A DNA stretch of 64,000 nucleotides from Apostichopus japonicus (Eukaryota; Echinodermata; Holothuroidea; Aspidochirotida; Stichopodidae), in NCBI RefSeq assembly GCF_037975245.1, contig NC_092569.1:13129001-13193000 (forward strand). Direction: 5' to 3'. The translations under genes and the position numbers were made by a program. How positions within the stretch are numbered: the first letter of the stretch is position 1; every line of letters begins with the position of its first letter. The notes beneath the pieces are model-generated. The model did no database searches. It was not told the origin of the DNA and worked only from the letters and a program-made list of their open reading frames with translations. Positions 11,999 through 24,700 of the stretch are shown here, in pieces.

Positions 11999-13999
11999 GT
12001 CTATAGTTCCCGAGGATATTGAAACAAAGCAAAGCAACATTGAACTAGATAACTTCATGAACAAACCGAAGTTATAATGAAACCAGTCATACACTAGATT
12101 TTGACATGACATTTTGCAGAGCCACTGACACCGGGGTGGGACGGGGGGGGGGCATGGCCCCCAATAATTTTCAAAGCACTGATTTCCAAATAGACCTTTG
12201 TAAAAGTCTCAATACATGTTTGCTGATGAATTTCGGAAAACAAACTTCCGAAGCAGATTCAATGTTTCTTATTCTAAATGCACTCTGACCAGGTAGGTTT
12301 AATGGAGAAAAGCTGTCGCAATTGAAAGAAACAAATTTATTTTCTGTTGCCCGTATATGGCGCGAACGATTTACCGTAAAATCACTGCTGATCACCCATA
12401 TCAGCATGCTCTTTACACAAATGTAACCTATATAATAAACTCGTATCGTCCACTTTTTTTGACCAATTCCACGGAGGAAACGTCTGAAAACACCTGATTA
12501 TTCATTGCAATGGAAGGAAATGACACAATTTCGCAAGCTACATCGGTAAGACTGAAATTAAGATACTATTCAAGAGATCTAACAAAGGCTAGCCACAAAA
12601 GTGAAAGGAAGAAAGGCCTAACGATCGTAAACAACACAGAGAGATTTGATCAGCGCATGTTTGGCGGGGCTTGCAAATTTTGATTGAAGTTTGTAGAATC
12701 TATACGGACTCGTTACAAAATCTGGCGAAGTTTATTCATCTCAAAATGTTTAACGACAGATATATCAATAAAACTAATGAATATTAATATGAAAATTGCA
12801 TAGAACGGTGTCATTTTTACTGAGCTTTTAGGGCAGTAAGCTGTAAAGGCAAACACACATTGAGACTTTAACATGTAAGGTTGGTGAAGTTTGAACTCTT
12901 GACCTCGGGCTGTCAAAATATATGTAAGAGGATTTTAGTAGACAAGTGATGGAGAGAAGAAAAAAACCAACATGGAGAGGAAGGAGATCAAATGTAGAGG
13001 GACAAAGAGAGGACTTTAGGGCTTCTTATCTTAATATTGTTACATTTAAAGTCAAAATTTTGACTTTTTATCTTACAATTTTGATGTGAAAAGTCCTCAT
13101 TTTGAAATAAAAAAGTCAACATTTTGAGATAAAAAGTCCACCTTTCGAGAAAATAAGTCAAATTTTTGTAGATAAAAAGTACAAATTTTGAGATTTGAAG
13201 ACTCCCTTTTTTCCCTATGCCCCTATTACGCCACCGTAGAATTGGAATACCTATGAAATTTATAATTTCTTTCTTGCTGTTACCATGCATCTACCCCCGA
13301 CCCCCCTTCTAAATTCATGTCGGTTAGCCCAGTATTTCGTAACTTTGATGTTGTATCACGTTTCGGAAAATAACCGTTTGCACTAGCTGGTTTAGCTGGT
13401 TGCCCCCGCGACAATGGCAGCTGGTCAGTGATGCAGGCCTAATTCTCAATAGCTATCCAGATGGTCGGGGTCGGACGATCCCAAGCGCACCTTATTGGGC
13501 CAACACCTTGGCACCCCGTTCGCCAGCAGACTCACTGCACATACTAAATCTATGGTATGGGGTGGTATTTATTGCTTTTTTATTTGAACCCATAAGTTCA
13601 GCAATTGTGGTCTGATTACCCTCTCCCCACCCCGTCCTTCCGGTCTCAAACAAATAACGCCAATATTCCTGGAATAACAACTGTCTGAAGGTATACTACA
13701 CGTGAAAACTCCATAACACAGCAACTAAGGTTGGTAGTTGTATATTGCGGAAAAGCTGAGGTTTATATGCACTTATGGAAGGAAATGAAGGTGGTTCTAA
13801 AGTGATCGCCGAGGTCGAATAGCCGGCCATAGTTAAGCGTGTACATGGCCACGGGTGGCCGTGGTTAAGTTTGTATAGGTGGCCAGAGCTTCCATTTCTA
13901 TAGGTAAGCTGTGTTGGTTTCTATAGGCTCTCGGGTCTCTAGCGTGTGGGTTTATTTTAACATCATGATACAAAAAAAAAGAGATCATTATTTTAGAGA
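11999..13999. other. Intergenic DNA; degenerate short tandem repeat inside
   Basis: No gene was recognised. At about 13040-13195 an irregular 30-35 base unit resembling AAAAAGTCAACATTTTGAGAT recurs about five times, with some copies inverted (AGTCAAAATTTTGACTT). A homopolymeric A run lies near 13970. Confidence 0.5.
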
Positions 14000-14219
14000 G
14001 CAGAGAGGGTACTTCTTGCCAGTTTTATTGAACACATTAAGCTGATGGAGAACAAGACTTTAAATCACATTAATTTGATCAAAACAAGGAAAAAAACACA
14101 TGCTTAGATATTACAAAACCCCTCAACTACGTTTAGGTGGCAGTTGGTGCCGACTTCATAGGGAACTACAAATCTAGGGTATAGAAAGAAAAGAAAAGAA
14201 AAAAAAAAATATATATATA

Positions 14220-14261
<42 letters not shown>

Positions 14262-16792
14262 CCAAGTTTTATAACTGCAAGACCCTAACAACGGCCATCC
14301 AATGTGCTATTTATTAATTGAACCTAACCAAATTATGAAATTTGCCCTAACCATAATAATAAAGAAAAAAAAAAAAACCCCCAAACTGACATCACTCATC
14401 ACAAAATAGGCAGTTTACGGGAGGAATCAAAGCAAAACATGGAAACTAATCTAACATGTCCCATTGACTCTGTTTTAAATTAAGCCGAGCTTAATTAACA
14501 TTTTTTACGCTTCGATTCAGAAAGTGGTTAAAACATTTTCTTGAGTTGGCTGGTTTTAGTCACAATGGGACTATAAAAAGAAACAAAATATGACCCCCCC
14601 CCCTCTCATTCTTCCTTTTCCTCTTCTTGTTACTTCCAACAGATATTTGTTGACAAAGAGGATAAAGAAAGAAGATGATGTTGTTGTCCTCCCATTATTG
14701 TCTTTTTCTCCTCATTTTATACCCCCATGCCAGTTATTTCTAATCCCTATCGACAGTAAGCAATAACTGATAAAGGAATATATTTCCAAAAAAAATTTCA
14801 AAAAAAAAATCACAGTTAATGGCAAGACACTATACACAATACACAGCCTGACTACTGCAAATGACTACTGCTATTTTTTTTTTTTTTTTATCTTCTAGTT
14901 TTATTTTTTGCCTACACAAATTTCACAAAATTGAAAAAAGAGAGATACAGAGAGATAGAGATAGAGAGAGAGAGAGAAGAATTTTCGGAATTATCTCATT
15001 TTAAAAATGTGAAATAAAATAGTTACCATTCAAAATGTACAATGTAAAATACCTCTATACCGCAGAAAAAAATTAATAATCATAATAATAGTAGTAATAA
15101 GAATAATAATATGTGCGCTACTAACATAGCTGAACCAAACATGTAGGTCTACAGTTAACCTTAGTACTGTTCCTATCAGTGAAACTTAAAGTAGACATCT
15201 TCTTAAACTTTTTTTACTCAAAAAAAAAAAAAAAAATTAAACTATACTTTTCATTCGGTTGTTACTACTGTATCAAACAAGTCAATTACACACAGGAAGG
15301 ACCTATTAGGTCATTAAAAACAAAGGGGGGGGGGAGGGGAAAAAGAGTCATTATCTACAATAACAACAATATGGAAGAATTGCTCATTTATAGAGAATCA
15401 CAGGTGGAACAACATTGCAATCTCAGTTAATTTTTTAAAAGAAAGAAAAAAAAAACAGGGGGAGAAGGGGTGGAGTATAGAGATCAGTGGCTTGTCTCTT
15501 TAAAGCAGCTTTCAGGGTTTTTATTTAGTTCGAAGAATGATAGCAAAAGAAGCATAAATGACACTAGTTATATCAGAAGAGAACATACTCTGTACCCCAA
15601 TTACAGAAAACTAACAAAAGATTCAAAAATACAAAATAACTTCAAACTAATTTAATCATATACTTTAACCACAATTTCAATTCAGTTCCCACCAGGCATG
15701 AGCTCTAGGAGATTTTGAGAAACTTTTCAGTTTATTAGACTTGAAGGATAAAACGACCCTGAAAGCTGCTTTAAATGTAAAACCATAAGATGATTGGTCG
15801 TTAAAAAATGATCTTTTGTTGAAAATGTGAAATATTCAATGACTCACATTTCATTCATTTGTGTTAATCCACAACAAACTTTTAAATGCTCTTCTTGCAC
15901 TAATTTCAGGACTACGGTTATTACAACATCAGCCTTAATAATAATAATAACAATAATTTTTTACTAACCATAATAACAACAATAAAAAATAAAAAAAAGT
16001 AAAATTGATACTTCATGAAAAAAGGTTTACAAATCAAATTTCAAATTTACACTGATGCACACCCATGCACAAAATGGAATATAAGTCGAGTAAAAACATC
16101 TTTCCTTTTGACGTTATCTAATAACTAATCGAGCAAATTTACAACCAACGATTAAACATAGTTTTGATTTTTTATATATACTAGAGTAATTACTTCGGGG
16201 CGACATTTAATCAAACAACCCCCCCCCCCCCTCACCCCCTGCTTTCTTGACAAACACTATGACAGAACTAAGTGTCCCCTGACCCTTATTTTATGAGAGT
16301 ATGTTCACAAAGTACAAGAGATTAAATCAGCAACATAATTATTTCAAACAGCAAAAGATTACATTCCAATTTATACAATGTTGGCTTTAGCATGTTATCG
16401 AAAAGAAAAGAGAGAAAATGACAAATAAAAAAAATTAAATTAAAAACAATTTCAAATGTCATCAAACATTCTATTGTAAGGGTTAACAAAGAACCACACA
16501 ATATGTTAAAACGACCAGGTTTATTTCCTCCGATGTGCATTTAACAACAAAAAAACACTTTATCTTTGTCTATAAGATTTCAAAAATGGTTTACTTAATA
16601 ACTGTTCTTCTTGTGGGTTTATTTTTGTCTCCTCTCCAGGATTAAAACAGCTACTGTACAAAAGTGACTGGCTAAAACTACTTATACCCACTACTTATCC
16701 AGGTGTCAGCTCAAAGAAAGATAAAGAGAGAGACAGTCCAGGGCGGGGCCCTCGACGGGCGCCACCAGGAAGACGTCCTCTTTCCGGTTCCC
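14000..16792 (-). other. Probable 3' UTR and 3' flank of the protein 4.1 gene
   Basis: This AT-rich stretch follows the 4.1 stop codon and has no coding signal. Minus-strand AATAAA hexamers occur close to the stop (for example near 16618-16623) and far from it (14024-14029), so alternative polyadenylation is possible and the true end is unknown. It contains a (TA)n tract at 14209-14258, A/T homopolymers and a GA-rich run near 14935-14975. The extent is inference; transcript reads would settle it. Confidence 0.35.
14209..14258. repeat. (TA)n microsatellite
   Basis: About 50 bases of alternating A and T with one TTT interruption, next to an A-rich run. Confidence 0.95.
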
Positions 16793-16918
16793 CTACTCGA
16801 CTTCCGTCTCTCCATTGGTAACGTCTAGCACCTCCTCCCCCTCCTTCCGTACCTCGATCCGGGTCACGGTGAAGCTTGGGTTACTCTTTTTCTCCTCCTC
16901 TAAAGTCTGGGCTAGGAC
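16793..16918 (-). CDS. EPB41: Protein 4.1, terminal exon (end of C-terminal domain, stop)
   Basis: This exon encodes the last 41 residues and a TAG stop. Seen: VLAQTLEEEKKSNPSFTVTR, then an I-E-V-R segment and an acidic tail ending ETEVE. In the 4.1 family the C-terminal domain ends with an A-L-A-Q-A-I-x-E-A-x-x-x-x-P-x-x-S-V-T-K-V-V-V block; VLAQTLEEEKK, NPSFTVT and RIEV align with it. The domain binds membrane and tight-junction adaptors in vertebrate 4.1 proteins. The acceptor CCTAG precedes in phase 0, matching the phase-0 end of the 19828-19908 exon. The tail has an extra GEEVLDVTNGETEVE-like acidic extension compared with the shorter vertebrate ending. Confidence 0.93.
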   Translation of the reverse strand, partial: VLAQTLEEEKKSNPSFTVTRIEVRKEGEEVLDVTNGETEVE

Positions 16919-19827
16919 CTAGGCAAGAGACAATGCAATATAGATAGATGATTAGACGCACCGTACCCACCGAGGTGTCAATTGCTTTATTGAATGAGCC
17001 CTTCGCACCCCTAGCTCCCCCCCCCTCCCCCAAAGTAGGAGGATGAGGAAGCAAAGACCACAACGATGTTAACGACTTCAAGACGACAACTACGAAAGGG
17101 TAAACTTTGAAGAAATGAGGCGGACCTGTAATGTTTGGAACAGGGTCGGTTTGACTACGGCATGCAAAATTGATTGCTATGGGATATTCAGAAATAAATA
17201 AGACCAAATATGGACCGCGGTTATGAATGGCCGTGTCTGCAATCAGGGTCAACCAAATGCGACTTTCAACGGTGCGGATTTTTTTTCCTGTAAACTTTTT
17301 TTCTGTAAATTTACTGTAAACGCCGTCGGGATTTGACACAGGCCCGTTGACAATAATAACTGTGTAAAAGTAAGTTGGCCTGACATTTCGATCCTAGCAG
17401 GATCTTCTTCAAAGGCTACAAAAAAGGTATTTTTAGCCTTTGAAGAAGATCCTGCTAGGATCGAAACATCAGGCCAACTTTCTTTTACACCTTCTCTTAC
17501 ACAGGCTCTTTAGTGGATAAGCAGTTTGCTAACAATTTTATTTTGACAATAATAAGTGTTACCCGGTCCAACATAGCACTGTAAACATCAAACACACAGA
17601 AACAATGTCACTGTTGACTCTCAATTACAATACTTTGCTCAGCTCTGCTAGATCTGGTGAGACGAATATAGTTTTAACATTTGCAACAAAATTTCCAACT
17701 ATTTGCATGTTTCTTTTGGGCCACTGTGAATATCGTCTAAAGGAAATAATTAGAGATTCTTGTAGAACGAACTCTCAATCTGTTTTGAAGGAATGGATGA
17801 AAAACTGGGCACTGACAACCAAAATAAACAAAATAACACCCTTTTTTACACATTTTGCAGACCAAAATATCCAGATCCTAGATGTTCTCCTTTACACTTA
17901 AGACACATCCTCGTTGCTGTTATTGTTTTAATAATTAGATAAATCTTTTGTAAAAGAGCCAAAAACAAAAACTGGGGAAATCAAACATGCATCTCCCCGC
18001 CCAGCTGATGCGATTGTTGGCGATATACTAGCCTAGCGAGTTATCGGCAAGTTCTCACATAAACAATAGCAGAATAATGCAAAAATGACGATACTAACGA
18101 ACTATGAATCACTAATTGATACACTGAAATGCCTGATGCCCAGCTTCTACAATCAAACAGAAATCGTATTGCACTTTGATGATGAGAAAAAAAAAAATGT
18201 ACCAAAACAGAAATATTCGTTTAATAACCAAAGATGGCAAATTTTGTGCGCATTGTTGCTATATTATTTTCTCATGCTAAATAATATTTGTAAATTAATT
18301 AAACTTCCAAAAAAAAATAAAAAAACTCATAATTTGTTACACCCATGGAATTTCTGCAACCACGTTGACATGATGGCCGCACACTGAGCCCACAAATCCA
18401 AAAATGCCTAAAATTCAATTTCTGGCTCTGTGGAAGCTTAGACTCTGTAGTTTTAAGGTCTACAGTAAGTACACAATTGAATATAGCCCCCTCATGTACG
18501 CAATCATCTGTACCATCATTGGTTCAATGAAAAACGTTTTGTTCCATCTTTTTATATTGACTACCTTATCGTTTTGAGGTTGGACAATATTAATTATGAA
18601 ATTCAACCTCCCCACCCCCACCCCCTCCCCCCAGTGGGGTTAAGGGTTCTTCAGCCATACAGCACAACTACAGAACATCAAAGACGCATGCAGGTGTATC
18701 TAGTTCATGCACTGATCAATTCCAGAAAAAATCTGAAAAAGTAGGAATCAGAACACCATGCCAGCCATATGTAACTAATATATCAGGAAAAAAAAAATTG
18801 TATATAATAAAATGCAAGTTTCACTGCCGAGTGTGTTGTGAGTAGTAAGCTTTTTAATTTTTTTTTTTTACAATTTTTCTTCAAGAAACCAAGACAGTAC
18901 GTACGGGCTAATCAATCTTGCAGCCTATTTTTCCTCTTCTAAACCAATTTGCACCTGTATCATAAAACCAAAAACTGACTGGGATTATGACAAAATTACA
19001 CCTTCAAATTACAAAGTATTATATGCTTTACTCTTTTAAAAACCATGAGGTTAAGTTCATCCAACCATGAAGGAAGAGTCAGGGACATAACTTAATATTC
19101 AAATGTTTCATGTAGCATGGAAAAGCACTGAATTTTGTCCCTTATAAGTTACTATGGCTCCCTCCCTTCCTTTATGTTAATTAAAACGACAACCAAAACA
19201 AACTGCCATTTTTGCATAGCACTCTGCGATGTGCTACCGAATAAATTATTCCCAGAGAGGTATGGTCGATCATAAAATCTAGCGACCAAAAAGTGAACGG
19301 CGCTCCATGATTTCTCATACATGTAAGATATACATCAGTATGGAAATGCTACTGAAACGTGACTGGAAGTTTACTCATCATATCGGGCACTGGTGTCACG
19401 CCAAATTTTGGGCCGATTCCGTCAAAATTTAAAGCAAACTTTTATAAACACACTTGGACACACATTTATCCCCAGAGGGCGATTTAAAATTTTGAGGAAT
19501 CTGACAAGTTCCCCGCCCCGGAGAAGACACCTTCCTTTCATACCGATGTGTAGAGGCCTCTACTTCCATCAAGGATTGCACCACCAATTGACACCGACAT
19601 TCAGGAGTTTGGAAATATAGCGGATAGGGCCCGATGTACGTGAAAACAGAAACCATGACGAAGGGAAAACAAGGTCTGCCAAAAATGAACTGATCTAGGT
19701 GGAAAGGGGGGAGGGGGTGGGATGGTGGTAGTGCTGCTCATGACTAATTAACTGTGTATAGTGATCATGTCAAGGAGGTGGGAGGGGGGAGGCCTTTACC
19801 GGTGGTGGTGGGTTTGAGTTCTTTTAC
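16919..19827 (-). other. Protein 4.1 intron with long inverted repeat
   Basis: Intron between the last two exons (donor GTAAAA, acceptor CCTAG). It contains the 56-base-arm inverted repeat at 17362-17490. Otherwise it is AT-rich with G-rich or C-rich runs near 17015, 18608 and 19705. No further exon was recognised. Confidence 0.75.
17362..17490. repeat. Long inverted repeat: 56-base arms, 17-base loop
   Basis: The left arm 17362-17417 and right arm 17435-17490 are reverse complements with about three mismatches; both contain TTCGATCCTAGCAGGATCTT or its complement. Sequence continuing from the right arm to 17539 is also present, without the hairpin, at about 6505-6600, so this is a dispersed repeat. 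It could fold as a near-perfect hairpin in the 4.1 pre-mRNA. Confidence 0.93.
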
Positions 19828-19908
19828 CTGGTTGTGGTCAATTTCGCCATCCCCTTGAATGACTATCTTCTTCTCAACTTTGGTTTGGGTGACATTACCC
19901 TTGATAGT
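19828..19908 (-). CDS. EPB41: Protein 4.1 exon, C-terminal domain (27 codons)
   Basis: An 81-base exon, phase 0 at both ends, flanked by TTCCAG and GTAAAA. It encodes TIKGNVTQTKVEKKIVIQGD followed by GEIDHNQ. The family C-terminal domain has the strongly conserved block T-V-K-G-G-I-S-E-T-R-I-E-K-R-I-V-I-T-G-D-x-D-I-D-H-D-Q, which aligns without gaps. It joins THITK from the preceding exon and VLAQ from the following one, exactly as in the family. This is among the most diagnostic exons of the gene. Confidence 0.97.
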
Positions 19909-21475
19909 CTGGAACAAGCAGATAATATTAACACATTAGTAGAAGTAGTAACATCAATCAACCAGCAGTTAAACAATCTCTGTGTCAATTTTACCCTTGC
20001 CCCACCCCCCCCCACCCTTCCCACTTTTTGTCTGATTCCCATCTCTTCCTATTTCTAACCAAATATTTAAATCTCCATATAAAAAATTTCACCAAAAAAA
20101 AGAAAAACCTTTCTGAATGAAAGCATTTTATTGGGATTTATTATCTATGTTATGTTAATTTTTTCCCTTCTTCGTCTTCTTCTCTTGTTTTCTTCATTTT
20201 TTAGCACAACTCACAAATCTGTCTATGACCGAGCTTTTTTTAAAGCACGATTCCAAATTGTTAAAACCTAAAAAAATACAACCGAAGAGCAAAAGTATGT
20301 GCCCATTCCCATACTGGCTAAAGCATTTCAAACTTTTTGTTACGATAGATATCTTTACTTCCGAAGAAAGAAAAAAAAATGCTTTTTCAAACAATATTTC
20401 AAACTGGCGATCACAATGAGTTTCCATCGAACACTGTGCTTTTATTGCAAAATAAGACTTTAGCATTTTTTTTCCATTATGTATTCAATGATTGCCTGCA
20501 ATGCTAGACTACAGCAGTCATCTCGACTTGTGCTTACTGCATAGTGAAACATAGTCAACAGAGTGTTGTAAATACTGTAGGCAATGAAACATGACAAAAC
20601 TTACTATGCCCTGCTTTTAAACTTTCAAATTCAAAGATATGGCCACAGCAATTAGTGAATTGACGGCAAAAACATATAAAATAAAAAACCAAAATTTGTT
20701 CACAGCATTTATGCATGCTTAATATAACTCATGCACTAATTACAAATCAAATTAAAAACAAAAAAACCCAAAGGAATGGAAAACAAAGAGCTAAACAAAG
20801 AAATACCAACTAAACACATACAAGGGTAACAAGCACAAAAGAAAAACAAAAAGCCAAAAAAAAACAAATGGGGGGGGGGGGGAAATAAAAACAAATTATT
20901 GTACCAGTGGTGGTCTGATTCATCAAATTATATTATTCATTTAATCTTACTGAGATATGATGATATATCACAAAAGGTGAGTGGCTGGGGGAGGGGCCAG
21001 AAAGTGAAACAGCTGGTCTCCTGTTCACCCTATTGTTAAATGGTTGAATCCATTTTATGTAAAATACTCCAGAAAAAAAAGGAAAAGAAAAAAAAAGTTT
21101 TTTAAACAACTGTTCTTGAACAGTTTGTTATTATGCATTATACATTTTGTTACATAATAATTTTGTGTGTGTCACGATACCCTATTTTCATTTTTTTTTT
21201 GTGTCGTTGTTTTCCGGTGACAACCGAATTATCGATAACCTCAGTCGTCCAGCCGCTTTCTCCTTTACTTAGGAGCAATGTCTCCACAGAAAACAAAACA
21301 ACAACAATCGGTATTTGACATATTCGCCTTCAAATAAAATCTAGAAGAACTGCAATCGATAAATCCTTGTGAAAAAGATCTCAGACAAACTTGATAAAAT
21401 CATGATTATTAAGCGTAAAATAATTTGCAGACATGTTTTACCACTACGGAGGGGGGATGGGGGGGTAGGACTGAC
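19909..21475 (-). other. Protein 4.1 intron, nothing else recognised
   Basis: Intron between the two central C-terminal-domain exons. AT-rich with poly-A and poly-G runs (for example near 20871). No additional exon or element was recognised. Confidence 0.75.
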
Positions 21476-21742
21476 CTTCGTTATGTGCGTAGTGGTGGTG
21501 GTGGTACAGGTCTCGCTGCTGAGGGTCTGAGCGCTGATCAGCGTGCCATCCCCGTCCGTGATGTCGGGGGCGTCCTTCTCAAAAGTGATGGTGGTGTTCT
21601 CTGTCTGCACGAAGGGCACGTCCGTCGTATGCACGGTTTCGTCATTCTCCTCGCCGGCGACCTGATGGACGATGTTTGCTGTCCTCACGAACGGCTGGTT
21701 CTCCTCCTGGTCGGTCGGTACCACCTGGACGAGTTCGTCATC
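21476..21742 (-). CDS. EPB41: Protein 4.1 exon, linker and start of C-terminal domain (89 codons)
   Basis: A 267-base exon, phase 0 at both ends, with acceptor CTACAG and donor GTCAGT. The first half (DDELVQVVPTDQEENQ, then IVHQVAGEENDETVHTTDVP) is linker. The second half reads VPFVQTENTTITFE, then DGTLISAQTLSSETCTTTTT and THITK. Vertebrate 4.1 C-terminal domains have V-P-I-V-H-T-E-T-K-T-I-T-Y-E followed by D-P-G-V-L-L-T-A-Q-T-I-T-S-E-T and S-T-T-T-T-H-I-T-K at the same place. The VP(F/I)V..TE..TIT(F/Y)E repeat also has a weaker echo earlier in the exon (QPFVRTANIVHQVA). In the joined protein these are residues 376-464. Confidence 0.97.
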
Positions 21743-24700
21743 CTGTAGGAAGGGTGGAAGCCATTTGCTACAGGGTGACTTAAAAACAAAACGTCACTGA
21801 CGAAAGAGGGTGTATTTTTTTTTTCTTTAAGGAAAATGTGTTATCTTGTCAGGATCACAGTTGTGAAATCTGTACAAAGAGAACATGTTTAGAGACTTAC
21901 TCTCTAACCACTGATCAGTAATGTCTTTGGAGTGACATAACCAAGCAGATAGCTTTAATATGCCTTTTGTTTTTATTTTTTGAGAAAGGATGGCGCTGGC
22001 CGGGGATTTTTACAAACAAGAAGAAAATAACAAGGGGGGGGGGGGGCCCTGTCACTGTATTGGGTATAGAGTGAATAAAACCTTTGCCAACCTTTATTAA
22101 CCCCAAACCTTAAAATATAGAACTTTGAGCGGCTGTCAAGACTTTGGTTGCTCGGCAAAATAATTCCACTGTCTGGTTGCACCCTCTTAATAACCGACGA
22201 GTGCACTTCACTGATGAACAGTTGCCGAGCAACGATAAAAACATCTCCTGATGAGTTTCAAAATAGTAACCGTTCCTTCAAAACTTCCACAAATAGAAAA
22301 CAAAATTCGTTTTTTCAAAATTATATGGAAAAATGGTAAGTTGGATGAGTGAGATGACTGCCGACGGAAGTTGAGGACGAAAAAAATAATTTACAGACGG
22401 AGAGAGGACAAAATGCTGTAATATGTTACATATTATTGACACAATCTGGACAGATGGAGTTAATGGAGGTTTATGCGAATAATTACTTTCTAGGAAATGT
22501 TCGTAAAAGTGGTTACATGAATTCGTCCCGGTAGCAAGAAAGCATGGAAGGTAACATCGCAGAAGCTTTCGTTAAATGGGATGCCAATTTATTGTAATCT
22601 CGCATAAAATTTAGAAAGTTTTGGGCACAAATATACAAGCTAGGAGCTTACGATACAATGATGCATATACACGGTCTTTTTTTATATTTTGCTTCTTGCT
22701 TCTAAATTTCAATTTAGCTTTTGTTCTTTTGAGCAAGTATATTGCTCTTCTTCTTGTTGAATATGTGCAAGGTCACACATCATACATACTTGCTGATATT
22801 AGTAATACTGGAACGAAAGCAATCTAAGCCGGTTACAATGCACTCCCTTTATGCATTTAGAGGAATTCAGGATTTTTTTAAATTTTTTTTTTAAATATTC
22901 AATTTATAATGTCCTTTGATTTATTCCATAGGCATTCTAAAGGCAAACCCAAGTGTTGGTAAATTTCACTCAGTTTTCTAATGCTCAACCTAAGCTAAGG
23001 CATACTACAAGGTTAAACCGCCTTTTGGAAAATGAGAATTGCCAAGAAACTTACAGATCTCCTCATAAAAGATGCTTGCAAATGAAAGTTAGTTTTGTCA
23101 GAGTTCCCCCTACAGGTTTCCTCTCACAATAAATTGACTACCCATCGAGTGATGGAGTGCTACACGTTTTAATAACTGCAGCATCCAACCTGCCTCGTCA
23201 GAGTAAGAGGATAATTGGAAATGAGATGGTTTTATCAAAAATAAAACCCCCAAAAAACTGCAGTCACTAAACCAGACTGATTAGCTCTAAGCCGTTGAAA
23301 GAAATTTCAGACACCAAAGTTTATGAAACAACTCGATAAGCCCATGAAAGTGCATGTAATATTTCTGTGGGTATAGATAGACTGTGCACAAGCCATAAAA
23401 ACAAACTTTTGTAATCAATTTTGGTTCTCCAATCTATTGTCCTACAATCTTCATCATCTTCGTGCTGTGTCATGAAATGATACCCCCCCCCCCAAAAAAA
23501 AAAATGGTCACAATATACAATAAGCTTGTTTGTTGATGTGAAAAGTTTGGGTGACAAAGCATTTAGAGTGAGGTGGAAGAAGTTTTGGCATATGATCATG
23601 ACAGAATTTGCGTGTGTGTGTGTGTGTTTTTTTTTTTGGGGGGGGGTCCCTACTGTAGCTTTGTCAACTACAATCATATTTTGAATACTACTAGAAAGGT
23701 TTCAGTATCATTGTAACAGTTGTTTTAGTCTGTTGTAGCGAATGATAACTTCTCTCCTTGAACTGCAGGACGCAAGCCTCTGCAACTATATCAAACTTCT
23801 GCAAATATATCAAACCTCTCCATATATATACTTCTGTGTCTTTTAAAAGAAGGACCTATGATTGTAATCCTTCAAGTTATCCACAAAGTTTATCAGTTCA
23901 AATAAATATCCCAGTTTTATGCTTTGATTCATTGTTTCATTTTCTCAAATTTCAGAAATGCTAAGTAAAATTGATTCTGGTACAGACCACTGTGAAACTC
24001 TCCAACAGTCATTCCCCCACCCTCCCTTCCAGGCCCCCTTACTGGTGCATGCAGGTGTCATCTTTCAGCCTTTGGAGGGTGTGCATAAAGTTAAAAGATA
24101 TATATATAGATTGTGATTGAGTAATATAGGTGTGAAGTATGTAGGCACATATCATACTGAATGGTGCTCTGACTCAATGGATGATCAAAGCATGGTATAA
24201 CAATAATCAAAGAAAATGTTCTAACAACAATATAACCATCTCGTCACTTTACATTGAAAATGTTTTTCAAATCCCATAACCCTTTTTTTCATCGGGTCTG
24301 TGGGGTCACCAGCACATAAAACATGGTCGAAATCCAATAACCTAAGTGTTTTTTTTTTCCTTCATAATTCTTGACAAGACTTGACATTTTAATACACACT
24401 TTACAAATAGGTTTAAGAAAAATCAGTCACAAAATTGGTTTTCCATTTAAAGCAATAAACTACTGTAACATGTAAAATGGAGATGAGAGACTGTGCTAAG
24501 TATGAGAATGGAGAGATTTTGAAGGAAAGAATTTTGAGATAGCCTAAGCTGATGATTTGTGCACACAATACCATGATTGCCTAGTTCTAAACTTTAAGGA
24601 AATATGCTATTTTCAAAAGCTATATAGTCATATCAAAATTAGAAACCTGGCCCTGGGAGCAGCAGTATGTTTTAACTGTTTCAAACAATTAACCAAAAAT

